From: Albidovulum sp.
GTDB lineage: Bacteria; Pseudomonadota; Alphaproteobacteria; Rhodobacterales; Rhodobacteraceae
DNA: 39,726 bases
Assembly (NCBI GenBank): GCA_030837825.1
Contig: JAUQYB010000061.1
Span: 1 to 39,726, forward strand
Reading direction: 5' to 3'
Shown here piece after piece: positions 32,285 through 39,713 of this stretch. Position 1 is the stretch's first letter, and the number at the start of each line of letters is the position of its first letter. The position numbers and the translations under genes are program-made. The notes under the pieces are model-generated. The model was given only the letters and a program-made list of their open reading frames with translations. It was not told where the DNA came from and made no database searches.

Positions 32285-32313
32285 TTTGTAGGTCAGATAT
32301 TTTGACCTATAAT
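32285..32313 (+). promoter_or_regulatory. iorAB promoter with overlapping TAGGTCA-N7-TGACCTA operator
   Basis: A perfect TATAAT (32308-32313) is preceded by TTGTAG (32286-32291) at 16 nt. The perfect 7-bp dyad TAGGTCA (32289-32295) / TGACCTA (32303-32309) fills the space between them and touches both hexamers. Its inner part gives T32293-N11-A305, the LTTR T-N11-A pattern, but the placement over the promoter fits a repressor. The start site would be near 32320, with a 23-nt leader. Confidence 0.6.
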
Positions 32314-32342
32314 GCAGGTGCGCACAACGCAGGGAGGGCGGA

Positions 32343-35300
32343 ATGGGCAAGCCGGAGATTTCACTCGCCGACCGGTTCGACCTGACGAAGTCGCCGGTGC
32401 TTCTCAACGGCACCCAGGCGCTGGTGCGGCTGATGCTGATGCAGAAGGCCCGCGACCGGGCTGCGGGGCTGAACACCGCGGGCTATGTCACCGGCTACCG
32501 CGGCTCGCCCCTGGGCGGCGTCGATCTGAACATGGCGAAGTCGCGGTCGCTGCTGGAGGCCAACGACATCCGTTTTCAGCCGGGTCTGAACGAGGACCTG
32601 GCCGCCACCGCCGTCTGGGGCAGCCAGCAGGCGGAACTGCGCGGCGAGGGGCGCCATGACGGGGTCTTCGCGCTCTGGTACGGCAAGGGGCCGGGGGTGG
32701 ACCGGTCGGGCGACGTGATGCGGCACGCGAACATGGCCGGCACCTCGGCCCACGGCGGCGTCCTGATGGCGATGGGCGACGACCACACCGGCGAAAGCTC
32801 TACCGTGCTGCACCAGTCCGACTGGGCGATGGTGGACGCCTATATCCCGGTGATCAGCCCCGCCGGCGTGCAGGAGATTCTCGACTACGGGCTCTACGGC
32901 TGGGCGCTCAGCCGCTTCGCCGGGGTCTGGGTCGGGCTCAAGACGATGAAGGACACGGTCGAGGCGACGGCCGTGGTCGACGGCGATCCGTTCCGGCTCT
33001 CCTTCGCGGCGCCGGAGTTCCGGATGCCGCCGGGCGGGCTCAACATCCGGCTCCAGGACACGCCGGTGGCGCAGGAAGCGCGGATGATCGACCACAAGCG
33101 CTTCGCCGCCGAGGCGTTCTCGCACGCCAACCGGATGGACCGGCGCGTCTGGGGCAAGCCCGGCGCCAGGGTGGGTTTTGTCGCCGCCGGCAAGAACTGG
33201 CTCGACCTCGTCCACGCGCTGAGCCTGCTCGGCATCGACGAGGCCGAGGCCGGGCGGCTGGGGCTGACCACCTACAAGATCGGCCAGACCTTCCCGCTCG
33301 ACATGAAGGGGTTCCACGACTGGGCCGAGGGGCTCGACCTGATCGTGGTCGTCGAGGAGAAGCGCAAGCTGATCGAGGTGCAGATCAAGGAGGCGATCTT
33401 CGACGACCGCAAGGGCCGCCGCGTCTACGGCTGGTACAAGGGCGGTGCCGGCGGCATGCACCGGGAGGAGCTGTTCCCGACCCGCTACGCGCTCGACCCC
33501 GCCGGGATCGCCGAGAAGCTCGGCGAGATTCTGATCGAAGAGGGGCGCGGCACCGACGGTATCCGCGCCGGCCTTCAGGCGGTGCGCGAGGCGAGGAAGG
33601 CCGACAACGCGCCCGAGATCGCGGCCCGGCTGCCCTACTACTGCTCGGGCTGCCCGCACAACACCTCGACCAAGGTGCCCGAGGGCAGCCGCGCCTATGC
33701 CGGGATCGGCTGCCACTACATGGTGCAGTGGATGGACCGGCGGACCCAGGGATTCACCCAGATGGGCGGCGAGGGCGCGAACTGGGTGGGCGAGGCGCCG
33801 TTCTCGAAAACCCCGCATGTGTTCCAGAACCTCGGCGACGGAACCTACAACCATTCCGGCATTCTCGCGATCCGCGCGGCACTCGCCGCCGGCACCACGA
33901 TCACCTACAAGATCCTCTTCAACGACGCCGTCGCCATGACCGGCGGGCAGCGAAACGAAGGCGGGCTCAGCGCCGACCGGATCGCGCGGGAGGTGCAGGC
34001 GATGGGGGTGGAGCACATCGCCGTCGTCTACGACGCCAAGGAAGAGCCGGAGCGGAGCCATTTTCCCGCCGGGCTGGAGTTCCACGAGCGGCGCGAGATG
34101 GAGGAAGTCCAGAAGAAGTTCCGCGGGATCAAGGGTGTATCTGTCATCCTTTACATCCAGACCTGCGCCGCCGAAAAGCGCCGGCGCAGGAAGCGCGGCC
34201 AGTTCCCCGACCCCGACCGGCGGGTCTTCATCAACACCGACGTCTGCGAGGGGTGCGGCGACTGCGGGGTGCAGTCGAACTGCGTCTCGATCGTGCCGGT
34301 TGAGACCGAGCTTGGCCGCAAGCGGGCGATCGACCAGTCCTCGTGCAACAAGGACTTCTCTTGCCTCGACGGCTTCTGCCCCTCCTTCGTGACGCTCACC
34401 GGCGCGACGGTGAAGAAGGCCGGCGCGGCGGAATTCGGCCTGCCGGAGATGCCGGAGCCCGCTTTGCCGGCGATCCGGGGTACCTGGAACGTGCTGATCA
34501 CCGGCGTCGGCGGCACCGGTGTCGTCACCATCGGCGCGGTGCTGGCGCAGGCGGCGCAGATCGAGGGGCTGGGCGCGGGGATGATGGAGATGGCGGGGCT
34601 GGCCCAGAAGGGCGGCGCGGTCAGCATTCACCTGCGGCTTGCCAACCGGCCCGAGGACATCAGCGCGATCCGTGTCGCGGTGGGCGAGGCCGATGCGGTG
34701 ATCGGCGGCGACCTCGTCGTCACCGGCGGCGCCAAGACGCTCGGCCTGATGACCACGGGGCGCACTGGCGCCGTGGTGAATGCCCACGAGATCATCACCG
34801 GCGCCTTCACACGCGACCGCGAATTCCGCTTGCCGTCCGAAGGCTTGCGGCTGTCTCTTGAGGCGCGGCTGAGGGAGCGGGTGCGCTTCCTCGACGCCAC
34901 CGAACTGGCCCGGCGGCTGATGGGCGACTCGATCTACTCCAACATGCTGATCCTCGGCGCGGCCTGGCAGCAGGGGCTGCTGCCGGTTTCGGCCGCGGCG
35001 ATCCGGCAGGCGATCGAGCTGAACGGCGCGGCGGTGAAGGGCAACCTGCGCGCCTTCGAGCTTGGCCGCTGGGCGGTTCTCCACCCGGAGGAGGCCACGG
35101 CAGCGTCTGAAGAAAGGCCCGCAACCCCCCTGACATTGCAGGAAAAGATCGACTTCCGTGCGGGCCACCTGGCGGCCTATCAGGACGAAGCCTATGCCGG
35201 GCGCTACCGCCGCCTGGTCGAGGCCGCGCCGGAAGACCTGCGCGAGGCGGTCGCCGAGGGCTATCACAAGCTTCTGGCCTACAAGGACGAATACGAGGTG

Positions 35301-35756
35301 GCGCGGCTGCATCTGGCCACGGCCGAAAAGGCACGGGCCGAGTTCGACGGCGATTTCCGCATGGCCGTCCACCTCGCGCCGCCGTTCCTGGCCAAGGCGG
35401 GCCCGAACGGCCGGCCGGCGAAGCGCGAATTCGGCCCCTGGATGTTCCGCGCCTTCCGGCTGCTCGCCGCGATGAAGGGGCTGAGGGGCACCGCGTTCGA
35501 TCCCTTCGGCCGGGGCGCCGAGCGGCGGATGGAACGCGCGCTGATCGCCGAATACGAATCCGACATGGCGGAGGTCCTGCCGAAGGTGACGCCCGCCACC
35601 CGCGACGCGGCCGTCGCGCTCGCCCGGCTGCCGCTCGATATCCGCGGTTTCGGCCCGGTGAAGGAAGCCTCGCAGGCGCAGGCCGCGAAGCGGCGCGAGG
35701 AGCTTCTGGCGGTGATCCGCGCCGGCGGCGCGCCGGTGCAGGCGGCGGCGGAATAG
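32343..35756 (+). CDS. Indolepyruvate ferredoxin oxidoreductase, fused alpha-beta form
   Basis: Catalyses oxidative decarboxylation of aryl-pyruvates (and, in related proteins, branched-chain 2-oxo acids) to acyl-CoA with ferredoxin. The 1,137-residue single chain carries, in order: a pyrimidine-binding N-terminal region (about 20-230, GYRGSPLGGVDL), further alpha-subunit domains, and a TPP-binding segment (about 440-600) with PYYCSGCPHNTST and GIGCHYMVQWMDRRTQGFTQMGGEGANW. A ferredoxin-like cysteine cluster CEGCGDCGVQSNC (C635, 638, 641, 647) is followed by SSCNKDFSCLDGFCPSF. The beta/gamma domain is about 710-890 (NVLITGVGGTGVVTIGAVLAQAA), with a long C-terminal domain (DUF6537-like). The ATG at 32343 has GGGAGGG at 32332-32338. 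Regulation by the divergent LysR is likely. Confidence 0.93.
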   Translation: MGKPEISLADRFDLTKSPVLLNGTQALVRLMLMQKARDRAAGLNTAGYVTGYRGSPLGGVDLNMAKSRSLLEANDIRFQPGLNEDLAATAVWGSQQAELRGEGRHDGVFALWYGKGPGVDRSGDVMRHANMAGTSAHGGVLMAMGDDHTGESSTVLHQSDWAMVDAYIPVISPAGVQEILDYGLYGWALSRFAGVWVGLKTMKDTVEATAVVDGDPFRLSFAAPEFRMPPGGLNIRLQDTPVAQEARMIDHKRFAAEAFSHANRMDRRVWGKPGARVGFVAAGKNWLDLVHALSLLGIDEAEAGRLGLTTYKIGQTFPLDMKGFHDWAEGLDLIVVVEEKRKLIEVQIKEAIFDDRKGRRVYGWYKGGAGGMHREELFPTRYALDPAGIAEKLGEILIEEGRGTDGIRAGLQAVREARKADNAPEIAARLPYYCSGCPHNTSTKVPEGSRAYAGIGCHYMVQWMDRRTQGFTQMGGEGANWVGEAPFSKTPHVFQNLGDGTYNHSGILAIRAALAAGTTITYKILFNDAVAMTGGQRNEGGLSADRIAREVQAMGVEHIAVVYDAKEEPERSHFPAGLEFHERREMEEVQKKFRGIKGVSVILYIQTCAAEKRRRRKRGQFPDPDRRVFINTDVCEGCGDCGVQSNCVSIVPVETELGRKRAIDQSSCNKDFSCLDGFCPSFVTLTGATVKKAGAAEFGLPEMPEPALPAIRGTWNVLITGVGGTGVVTIGAVLAQAAQIEGLGAGMMEMAGLAQKGGAVSIHLRLANRPEDISAIRVAVGEADAVIGGDLVVTGGAKTLGLMTTGRTGAVVNAHEIITGAFTRDREFRLPSEGLRLSLEARLRERVRFLDATELARRLMGDSIYSNMLILGAAWQQGLLPVSAAAIRQAIELNGAAVKGNLRAFELGRWAVLHPEEATAASEERPATPLTLQEKIDFRAGHLAAYQDEAYAGRYRRLVEAAPEDLREAVAEGYHKLLAYKDEYEVARLHLATAEKARAEFDGDFRMAVHLAPPFLAKAGPNGRPAKREFGPWMFRAFRLLAAMKGLRGTAFDPFGRGAERRMERALIAEYESDMAEVLPKVTPATRDAAVALARLPLDIRGFGPVKEASQAQAAKRREELLAVIRAGGAPVQAAAE

Positions 35757-35844
35757 GTCCGCCCGCCCGCCGCCCGATTGCCGGATGGATTTCCGCCGCG
35801 CCGCCGCGTAAGAGGGCGGTCATCATCGCATCGGGGGCGCGCGC

Positions 35845-36657
35845 ATGGCTGTCGGCATTTTCGATTCGGGGCTCGGCGGGCTGACGGTCTATGACGCCGT
35901 GGCGCGCGAGATGCCGGAAGTGCCCTTCGTCTACCTCGGCGACAATGCCCACGCGCCCTACGGCGTGCGCGATGCCGACGACATCTTCCGGCTGACCTGC
36001 GCCGGGGTCGAACGGCTGTGGGCCGAGGGCTGCGATCTGGTCGTGCTGGCCTGCAACACCGCCTCGGCGGTCGCCCTGAAACGGATGCAGGAGACCTGGG
36101 TGCCCGAGGGCAGGCGCGTCCTCGGCGTCTTCGTGCCGCTGATCGAGGCGCTGACCGAGCGGCAATGGGGCGACAACTCTCCCCCGCGCGAGGTGGCGGT
36201 GAAGCATGTGGCGCTCTTCGCCACGCCGGCCACCGTCGCCTCCCGCGCCTTCCAGCGCGAGCTTGCGTTCCGCGCCATCGGCGTCGACGTCGAGGCGCAG
36301 CCCTGCGGCGGGGTGGTCGACGCGATCGAGGCGGGTGACGAGATCCTGGCCGAGGCGCTGGTGAAAAGTCATGTCGAGGCGCTCAAGCGGCGGATGCCGC
36401 ATCCGCAGGCCGCGATGCTGGGCTGCACCCACTACCCCCTGATGCAGGCGGTCTTCCAGGAGGCGCTGGGGCCCGGTGTCAGGGTCTATTCGCAGGCCGA
36501 TCTGGTGGCGCCGAGCCTCAGGGACTATCTCGCGCGCCGGCCGGAGTTCCTCGGGCCCGGCCAGCAGTCGCGTTTCCTCACCAGCGGCGATCCGGCGCGG
36601 GTCTCGACCAAGGCGACCCAGTTCCTGCGCCGGCGGATCGCCTTCGAGGCGGCCTGA
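35845..36657 (+). CDS. murI: Glutamate racemase
   Basis: Makes D-glutamate for peptidoglycan by cofactor-independent racemisation with two cysteines. Of 270 residues, the catalytic residues are all visible: D7 and S8 (IFDSGLGGL), C70 (LACNTASA), and C194 with H196 ([10 protein letters not shown]). [11 protein letters not shown] matches the family substrate-binding motif (usually YxGDxAxxPYG). The ATG at 35845 is preceded by GGGGG. The next gene, thpR, starts 9 nt after its stop. The 88-nt gap after iorAB holds no strong signal that I can assign. Confidence 0.95.
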   Translation: MAVGIFDSGLGGLTVYDAVAREMPEVPFVYLGDNAHAPYGVRDADDIFRLTCAGVERLWAEGCDLVVLACNTASAVALKRMQETWVPEGRRVLGVFVPLIEALTERQWGDNSPPREVAVKHVALFATPATVASRAFQRELAFRAIGVDVEAQPCGGVVDAIEAGDEILAEALVKSHVEALKRRMPHPQAAMLGCTHYPLMQAVFQEALGPGVRVYSQADLVAPSLRDYLARRPEFLGPGQQSRFLTSGDPARVSTKATQFLRRRIAFEAA

Positions 36658-36666
36658 GGCAGGGCG

Positions 36667-37203
36667 ATGCGGGTCTTCGTCGCCCTCCCGGTGCCTGAGG
36701 CGATCCGCGAGACGCTCGAGGACCTGCAATCCGACCTGACGGTCGGCCGGCCGGCGGACCCGGAGACCTTCCACATCACCCTCGCCTTCCTCGGCGAGGA
36801 GCCGGACGAGAGGGTGGAAGCCGCGCACGAGGCGCTGACGGGGCTTGCCGCCCAGCCCTTCACGCTCCGCCTCGACGGGCTCGGCAGTTTCGGCGGGCGC
36901 GAGGTGCAGACGCTCTTCGCCGCCGTGGCGCCGTCGGAACCGCTCACGGCACTTCACCGCAAGGTCCTGGGCCTCCTGCACGGCGCGGGGATCATGCCCG
37001 ACCGCCGGCGCTTCCGCCCGCATGTCACGCTGGCGCGTTTCCGGCCGGGCGAGGGCAGCGATCCTGCACTCGCCCGCTTCCTCGCCCGCCACGCCGGCTT
37101 CGGCAGCGCCCCCTTCCCGGTGACTGCGGTCGTGCTCTACCGCTCGCACCTGACCAAGGGCGGCGCGGTGCACGAGCCGCTGGCGGACTATCCCTTGGCC
37201 TGA
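36667..37203 (+). CDS. thpR: RNA 2',3'-cyclic phosphodiesterase ThpR (LigT family)
   Basis: A 178-residue 2H phosphoesterase that hydrolyses 2',3'-cyclic phosphate ends of RNA; some members also ligate tRNA halves in vitro. The two catalytic HxTx motifs are present: HITL at 36-39 and HVTL at 119-122, the latter in FRPHVTLARF. The start MRVFVALPVPEAIRETLEDL is typical. GAGGCAGGGCG precedes the ATG at 36667, which lies 9 nt after murI. A GC-rich hairpin starts at the base after its stop codon (37204-37224). Confidence 0.94.
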   Translation: MRVFVALPVPEAIRETLEDLQSDLTVGRPADPETFHITLAFLGEEPDERVEAAHEALTGLAAQPFTLRLDGLGSFGGREVQTLFAAVAPSEPLTALHRKVLGLLHGAGIMPDRRRFRPHVTLARFRPGEGSDPALARFLARHAGFGSAPFPVTAVVLYRSHLTKGGAVHEPLADYPLA

Positions 37204-37224
37204 GCGCCGCAGAGGAGGCGGCGC
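37204..37224 (+). terminator. Perfect 7-bp hairpin directly after thpR stop
   Basis: GCGCCGC (37204-37210) and GCGGCGC (37218-37224) pair around a 7-nt loop (agaggag). The stem begins at the base after the stop codon. There is no T-run. Confidence 0.4.
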
Positions 37225-37324
37225 GGCGTCACGCCACGAAAGCGGCCCGCGGCGGCCCGAGTATTGACGTTTTCCTTAAGCAGAGTCGGCGCCGGGTTCC
37301 CCTGCCGATCGAGGATTGCGAGTC

Positions 37325-37924
37325 ATGGTTTTTTTCCCCCGCGTCCCCTGTGGCTTCCGCGCCGCCCTCGTCGCGGCCGGTCTCGCCGCCCTGCCGGCAG
37401 GTGCTGCGACGATCAACGAGCTGAGCCTTCCGGGCGGCGATTTCAGCAATTCCTGGGCCGCCCCCAGCGTGATCGGCACCGGCTTCGGCCTGGTGCAGGG
37501 CACCGGCGCGGCGAACAACTTCGACATCCTGGCCTTCACCGGCATGGCGCCGGGGGCGCAGACGGTGAGCCTGACCTTCACCGCGCCCTCCGGGATCGGC
37601 TGGTCCTATGCCGCCGGCGGCAACGTCCTATACAGCACCCAGCCCTTCCGGTGGGCGTGGGACGGCACCACCGCGGGCGCGGTCTCGATCGGCTACGCCA
37701 ATCCCTCGCAGACGCTGTCGCTGGCACTCGGGCCGGGCTTCGGCGGCACGCTCTACCTCGGGCTCTACTTCACCTACGGCCAGGACCTCGGCTATGCGGT
37801 CAGCCTTCCCGGCAACGCCGCGCCGCCGCCCGCGGTGCCGCTGCCGGCCTCGGCCTGGCTTCTCGGCGGCGCTCTGGCCGCCGGTGCCGCCGCCGCGCGA
37901 CGGGCACGGCGACGCTCGGGCTGA
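37325..37924 (+). CDS. VPLPA-CTERM sorting-domain exported protein
   Basis: 199 residues. An N-terminal signal peptide (FRAALVAAGLAALPAGA, cleavage before ATINELS) and a Gly/Ala-rich beta-type body (about 30-165) are followed by a C-terminal sorting signal: AVPLPASAWLLGGALAAGA, then an Arg-rich end (ARRARRR). This VPLPA-hydrophobic-basic tail is the substrate signature of exosortase-type processing in Rhodobacterales; the exosortase is not in the window. The ATG at 37325 has GAGG about 10 nt upstream; a TTG at 37316 is a weaker alternative. TTGACG at 37264-37269 may be a -35, but I see no matching -10. The body shows no family I recognise; secretion or biofilm roles are inference. Confidence 0.8.
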   Translation: MVFFPRVPCGFRAALVAAGLAALPAGAATINELSLPGGDFSNSWAAPSVIGTGFGLVQGTGAANNFDILAFTGMAPGAQTVSLTFTAPSGIGWSYAAGGNVLYSTQPFRWAWDGTTAGAVSIGYANPSQTLSLALGPGFGGTLYLGLYFTYGQDLGYAVSLPGNAAPPPAVPLPASAWLLGGALAAGAAAARRARRRSG

Positions 37925-37999
37925 GGCCCCCACCGGACCCCACAGCGCCCGCGCTTCTCCCGTCAAATCCCTGCTACCGATTGGCGCAACCCCTCGACA

Positions 38000-38065
38000 G
38001 GGAGGGCGACAATGGGCATGTAGCGGCACGGGCAGGCCGCGGGCCTGCCCGCCGCGACGGAGGGG
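38000..38065 (+). promoter_or_regulatory. ccmE leader: three-codon ORF plus 14-bp hairpin before the RBS
   Basis: GGGAGGG (38000-38006) is followed at 38012 by ATG-GGC-ATG-TAG, a complete Met-Gly-Met ORF ending at 38023. From the last base of the stop codon runs a hairpin: GCGG (38023-38026)/CCGC (38052-38055) and CGGGCAGGCC (38029-38038)/GGCCTGCCCG (38042-38051), with a two-base bulge and a 3-nt loop. The true ccmE Shine-Dalgarno (GGAGGGG, 38059-38065) is only 4 nt past the stem. A ribosome on the mini-ORF could reach the base of the stem, suggesting translational attenuation. Confidence 0.5.
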
Positions 38066-38067
38066 TC

Positions 38068-38526
38068 ATGAAGGGACTGAAGAAACAGCGCCGTATCCAG
38101 GTCATCCTCCTGGCCGCAGTGGCGATGGCGGCGAGCTTCGCCGCCTTCTATTTCGCCGCGCCCGACGCGCTCCAGTATTTCCGCTCGCCCTCCGAGGTCG
38201 CCGAGAAGGCGCCGGGGCCGAACGAGACCTTCCGCATCGGCGGGCTGGTGGAAGAGGGCAGCCTGGTGCGCGGGCAGGGCGCCGCGATCACCTTCAACGT
38301 CAGCGACGGCGGCGCGGTGGTTCCGGTGCGCTACGAGGGCGTCCTGCCCGACCTCTTCGGCGAGAACGAGGGCGTGGTGGCGACCGGCAAGCTGATCGAC
38401 GGCACCTTCGAGGCAACCGAGATCCTCGCCAAGCATGACGAGACCTACATGCCCAAGGAGGTGATCGACGCCCTGAAGGACCAGGGGGTCTATGTCGATC
38501 CGAACGCCGAGCCCATGACGAATTAA
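38068..38526 (+). CDS. ccmE: Cytochrome c maturation heme chaperone CcmE
   Basis: A membrane-anchored periplasmic protein that binds heme covalently through a histidine and hands it to the CcmFH ligase for c-type cytochromes. It has 152 residues: a basic N terminus (MKGLKKQRR), a transmembrane segment at about 10-31 (VILLAAVAMAASFAAFYFAA), and an OB-fold domain. H123 is the heme-binding histidine in AKHDETYMPKE, with Y127 in the HxxxY motif; a flexible tail follows. The ATG at 38068 has GGAGGGG 4 nt upstream (see the leader entry). No other ccm gene is visible in the window. The adjacent endolysin/holin pair follows with a 39-nt gap. Confidence 0.96.
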   Translation: MKGLKKQRRIQVILLAAVAMAASFAAFYFAAPDALQYFRSPSEVAEKAPGPNETFRIGGLVEEGSLVRGQGAAITFNVSDGGAVVPVRYEGVLPDLFGENEGVVATGKLIDGTFEATEILAKHDETYMPKEVIDALKDQGVYVDPNAEPMTN

Positions 38527-38539
38527 CCAATCCGGCGGA

Positions 38540-38563
38540 GCCTTCCCCCCGAAAGGGGAAGGC
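38540..38563 (+). promoter_or_regulatory. RBS-sequestering hairpin before the endolysin gene
   Basis: GCCTTCCCC (38540-38548) pairs perfectly with GGGGAAGGC (38555-38563) around the loop CCGAAA. The 3' arm is the Shine-Dalgarno of the gene starting at 38566, so the site is closed when the 9-bp stem forms. It begins 13 nt after the ccmE stop codon. It could keep lysis-gene translation low until the stem is opened; a terminator role is unlikely without a T-run. Confidence 0.6.
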
Positions 38564-38565
38564 CC

Positions 38566-39177
38566 ATGCAGGATGTCCGCACCATCGCGAAAGAGATCGT
38601 CGCCCGCGAGGGCGGCTTCGTGAACGACCCCGACGATCCGGGCGGGGCCACCAAATATGGCGTGACGCTCGCCACGCTCCGCCGGCTCGGGCTCGACCTG
38701 ACGGGCGATGGACAGGTGAGCGAGGCCGACATCCGCCGTCTCGGCCGCGATCAGGCCGTCGAGATCTATCTCGACCACTACTTCCGCCGTCCCCGCATCG
38801 CCGAACTGCCCGAGGCGCTGCAGGCGCCGGTCTTCGACATGCACGTGAACGCCGGGGCGAATGCGGTGAAGATCCTCCAGCGTCTCCTGAACGAGATGGG
38901 CAGCGACCTTGCCGTGGACGGCAAGCTGGGCGCGATGACGATCGCCGCCGCCCACCGCGCGGCCGGAGCAGACCCGGTGCTCATGGCCGACGCCTACGGC
39001 ATCGCGCGGCGCAACTACTACTACGCCCTGGCCGACGCGCGGCCGGCAAGCCGCAAATACGCCCGCAGGCGCGACGGCGGAAAGGGCGGATGGATCACCC
39101 GGGCGGAGACGTTCCTCTCCGCGCGATTCCGCCTCAGCGAGGCCGAACACCGGGCGAGGACGGCGACATGGGGGTGA
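38566..39177 (+). CDS. N-acetylmuramidase (GH108-type endolysin, holin-associated)
   Basis: A 203-residue peptidoglycan hydrolase. The N-terminal glycosyl hydrolase 108 motif VAREGGFVNDPDDPGGATKYGVT puts the catalytic Glu at residue 15. A peptidoglycan-binding-like C-terminal half (about 95-175) carries MHVNAGANAVKILQRLLNEMG, DGKLGAMTIAAA and ARRNYYYALA. No signal peptide is seen, so export relies on the holin. This pair corresponds in type to the unlinked endolysin/holin lysis genes of the Rhodobacter capsulatus gene transfer agent (established knowledge; not verified by search here). The ATG at 38566 is 3 nt past the hairpin that masks its RBS. Its last 10 nt overlap the holin gene. Confidence 0.9.
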   Translation: MQDVRTIAKEIVAREGGFVNDPDDPGGATKYGVTLATLRRLGLDLTGDGQVSEADIRRLGRDQAVEIYLDHYFRRPRIAELPEALQAPVFDMHVNAGANAVKILQRLLNEMGSDLAVDGKLGAMTIAAAHRAAGADPVLMADAYGIARRNYYYALADARPASRKYARRRDGGKGGWITRAETFLSARFRLSEAEHRARTATWG

Positions 39178-39713
39178 TCGGCCGCATCCTCGGCGCTCCC
39201 GCCGCCACCACCGCGATCGGCCAGGCCGCCACCAGCGTGGCCGAGGTCTTCACCCCGAACGCGACCAAGGGCATGCAGGCCGCGCAGGAGGCCTATCTCA
39301 AGGCGCTCGAGGAGTTCGGCGCCGAGTTCCAGCATCCCCGCGACGGCTGGTTCGACCGGTTCGTGAACGGGCTGAACCGGCTGCCGCGACCCTTCCTCGC
39401 CTTCGGCACGATGGCGCTCTTCGTCCACGCGATGATCGACCCCGAGGGCTTCACCCGCCGGATGGTCGGCCTGAACTACGTGCCCGAGCCGCTCTGGTGG
39501 CTTCTCGCCGCCATTGTCGGCTTCTATTTCGGCGCGCGCGAGGCGCATCACATCCGCATGCGCCCGCGCGCCACCGCAGCCCCCGCCGCGCCAGCCCCCG
39601 CCGCAAGCCCCGCCGCAAGCTCCGCCGCGGCGGAGCGGCACGACCCCGAACGACGCGCCGTCGAGGGCGCGAACCCCGCGCTCGAGGAATGGCGCCGCCG
39701 CGACGACCGCTGA
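39168..39713 (+). CDS. Holin family protein (GTA 3TM-holin type)
   Basis: 181 residues. An N-terminal soluble part with a possible amphipathic helix (GVIGRILGAPAATTAIGQAA) is followed by a helix-rich middle and two clear hydrophobic segments (about 82-98, LAFGTMALFVHAMI, and 110-127, LWWLLAAIVGFYFGAREA). A long Ala/Pro-rich and charged tail ends at EEWRRRDDR. The family (GTA_holin_3TM) forms membrane lesions through which the endolysin reaches the cell wall. The ATG at 39168 has GAGGA 7 nt upstream and overlaps the endolysin gene by 10 nt, so the pair is co-translated. The window ends 13 nt after its stop. Confidence 0.9.
   Translation: MGVIGRILGAPAATTAIGQAATSVAEVFTPNATKGMQAAQEAYLKALEEFGAEFQHPRDGWFDRFVNGLNRLPRPFLAFGTMALFVHAMIDPEGFTRRMVGLNYVPEPLWWLLAAIVGFYFGAREAHHIRMRPRATAAPAAPAPAASPAASSAAAERHDPERRAVEGANPALEEWRRRDDR

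Noticed and set aside
32361..35372. Open frame of about 1,000 codons on the minus strand opposite iorAB
   Set aside because: Antisense shadow of a recognised enzyme; composition not protein-like.
37264..37290. TTGACG promoter for the VPLPA-CTERM gene
   Set aside because: No acceptable -10 at 15-19 nt, and no GG/GC sigma-54 pair with correct spacing.
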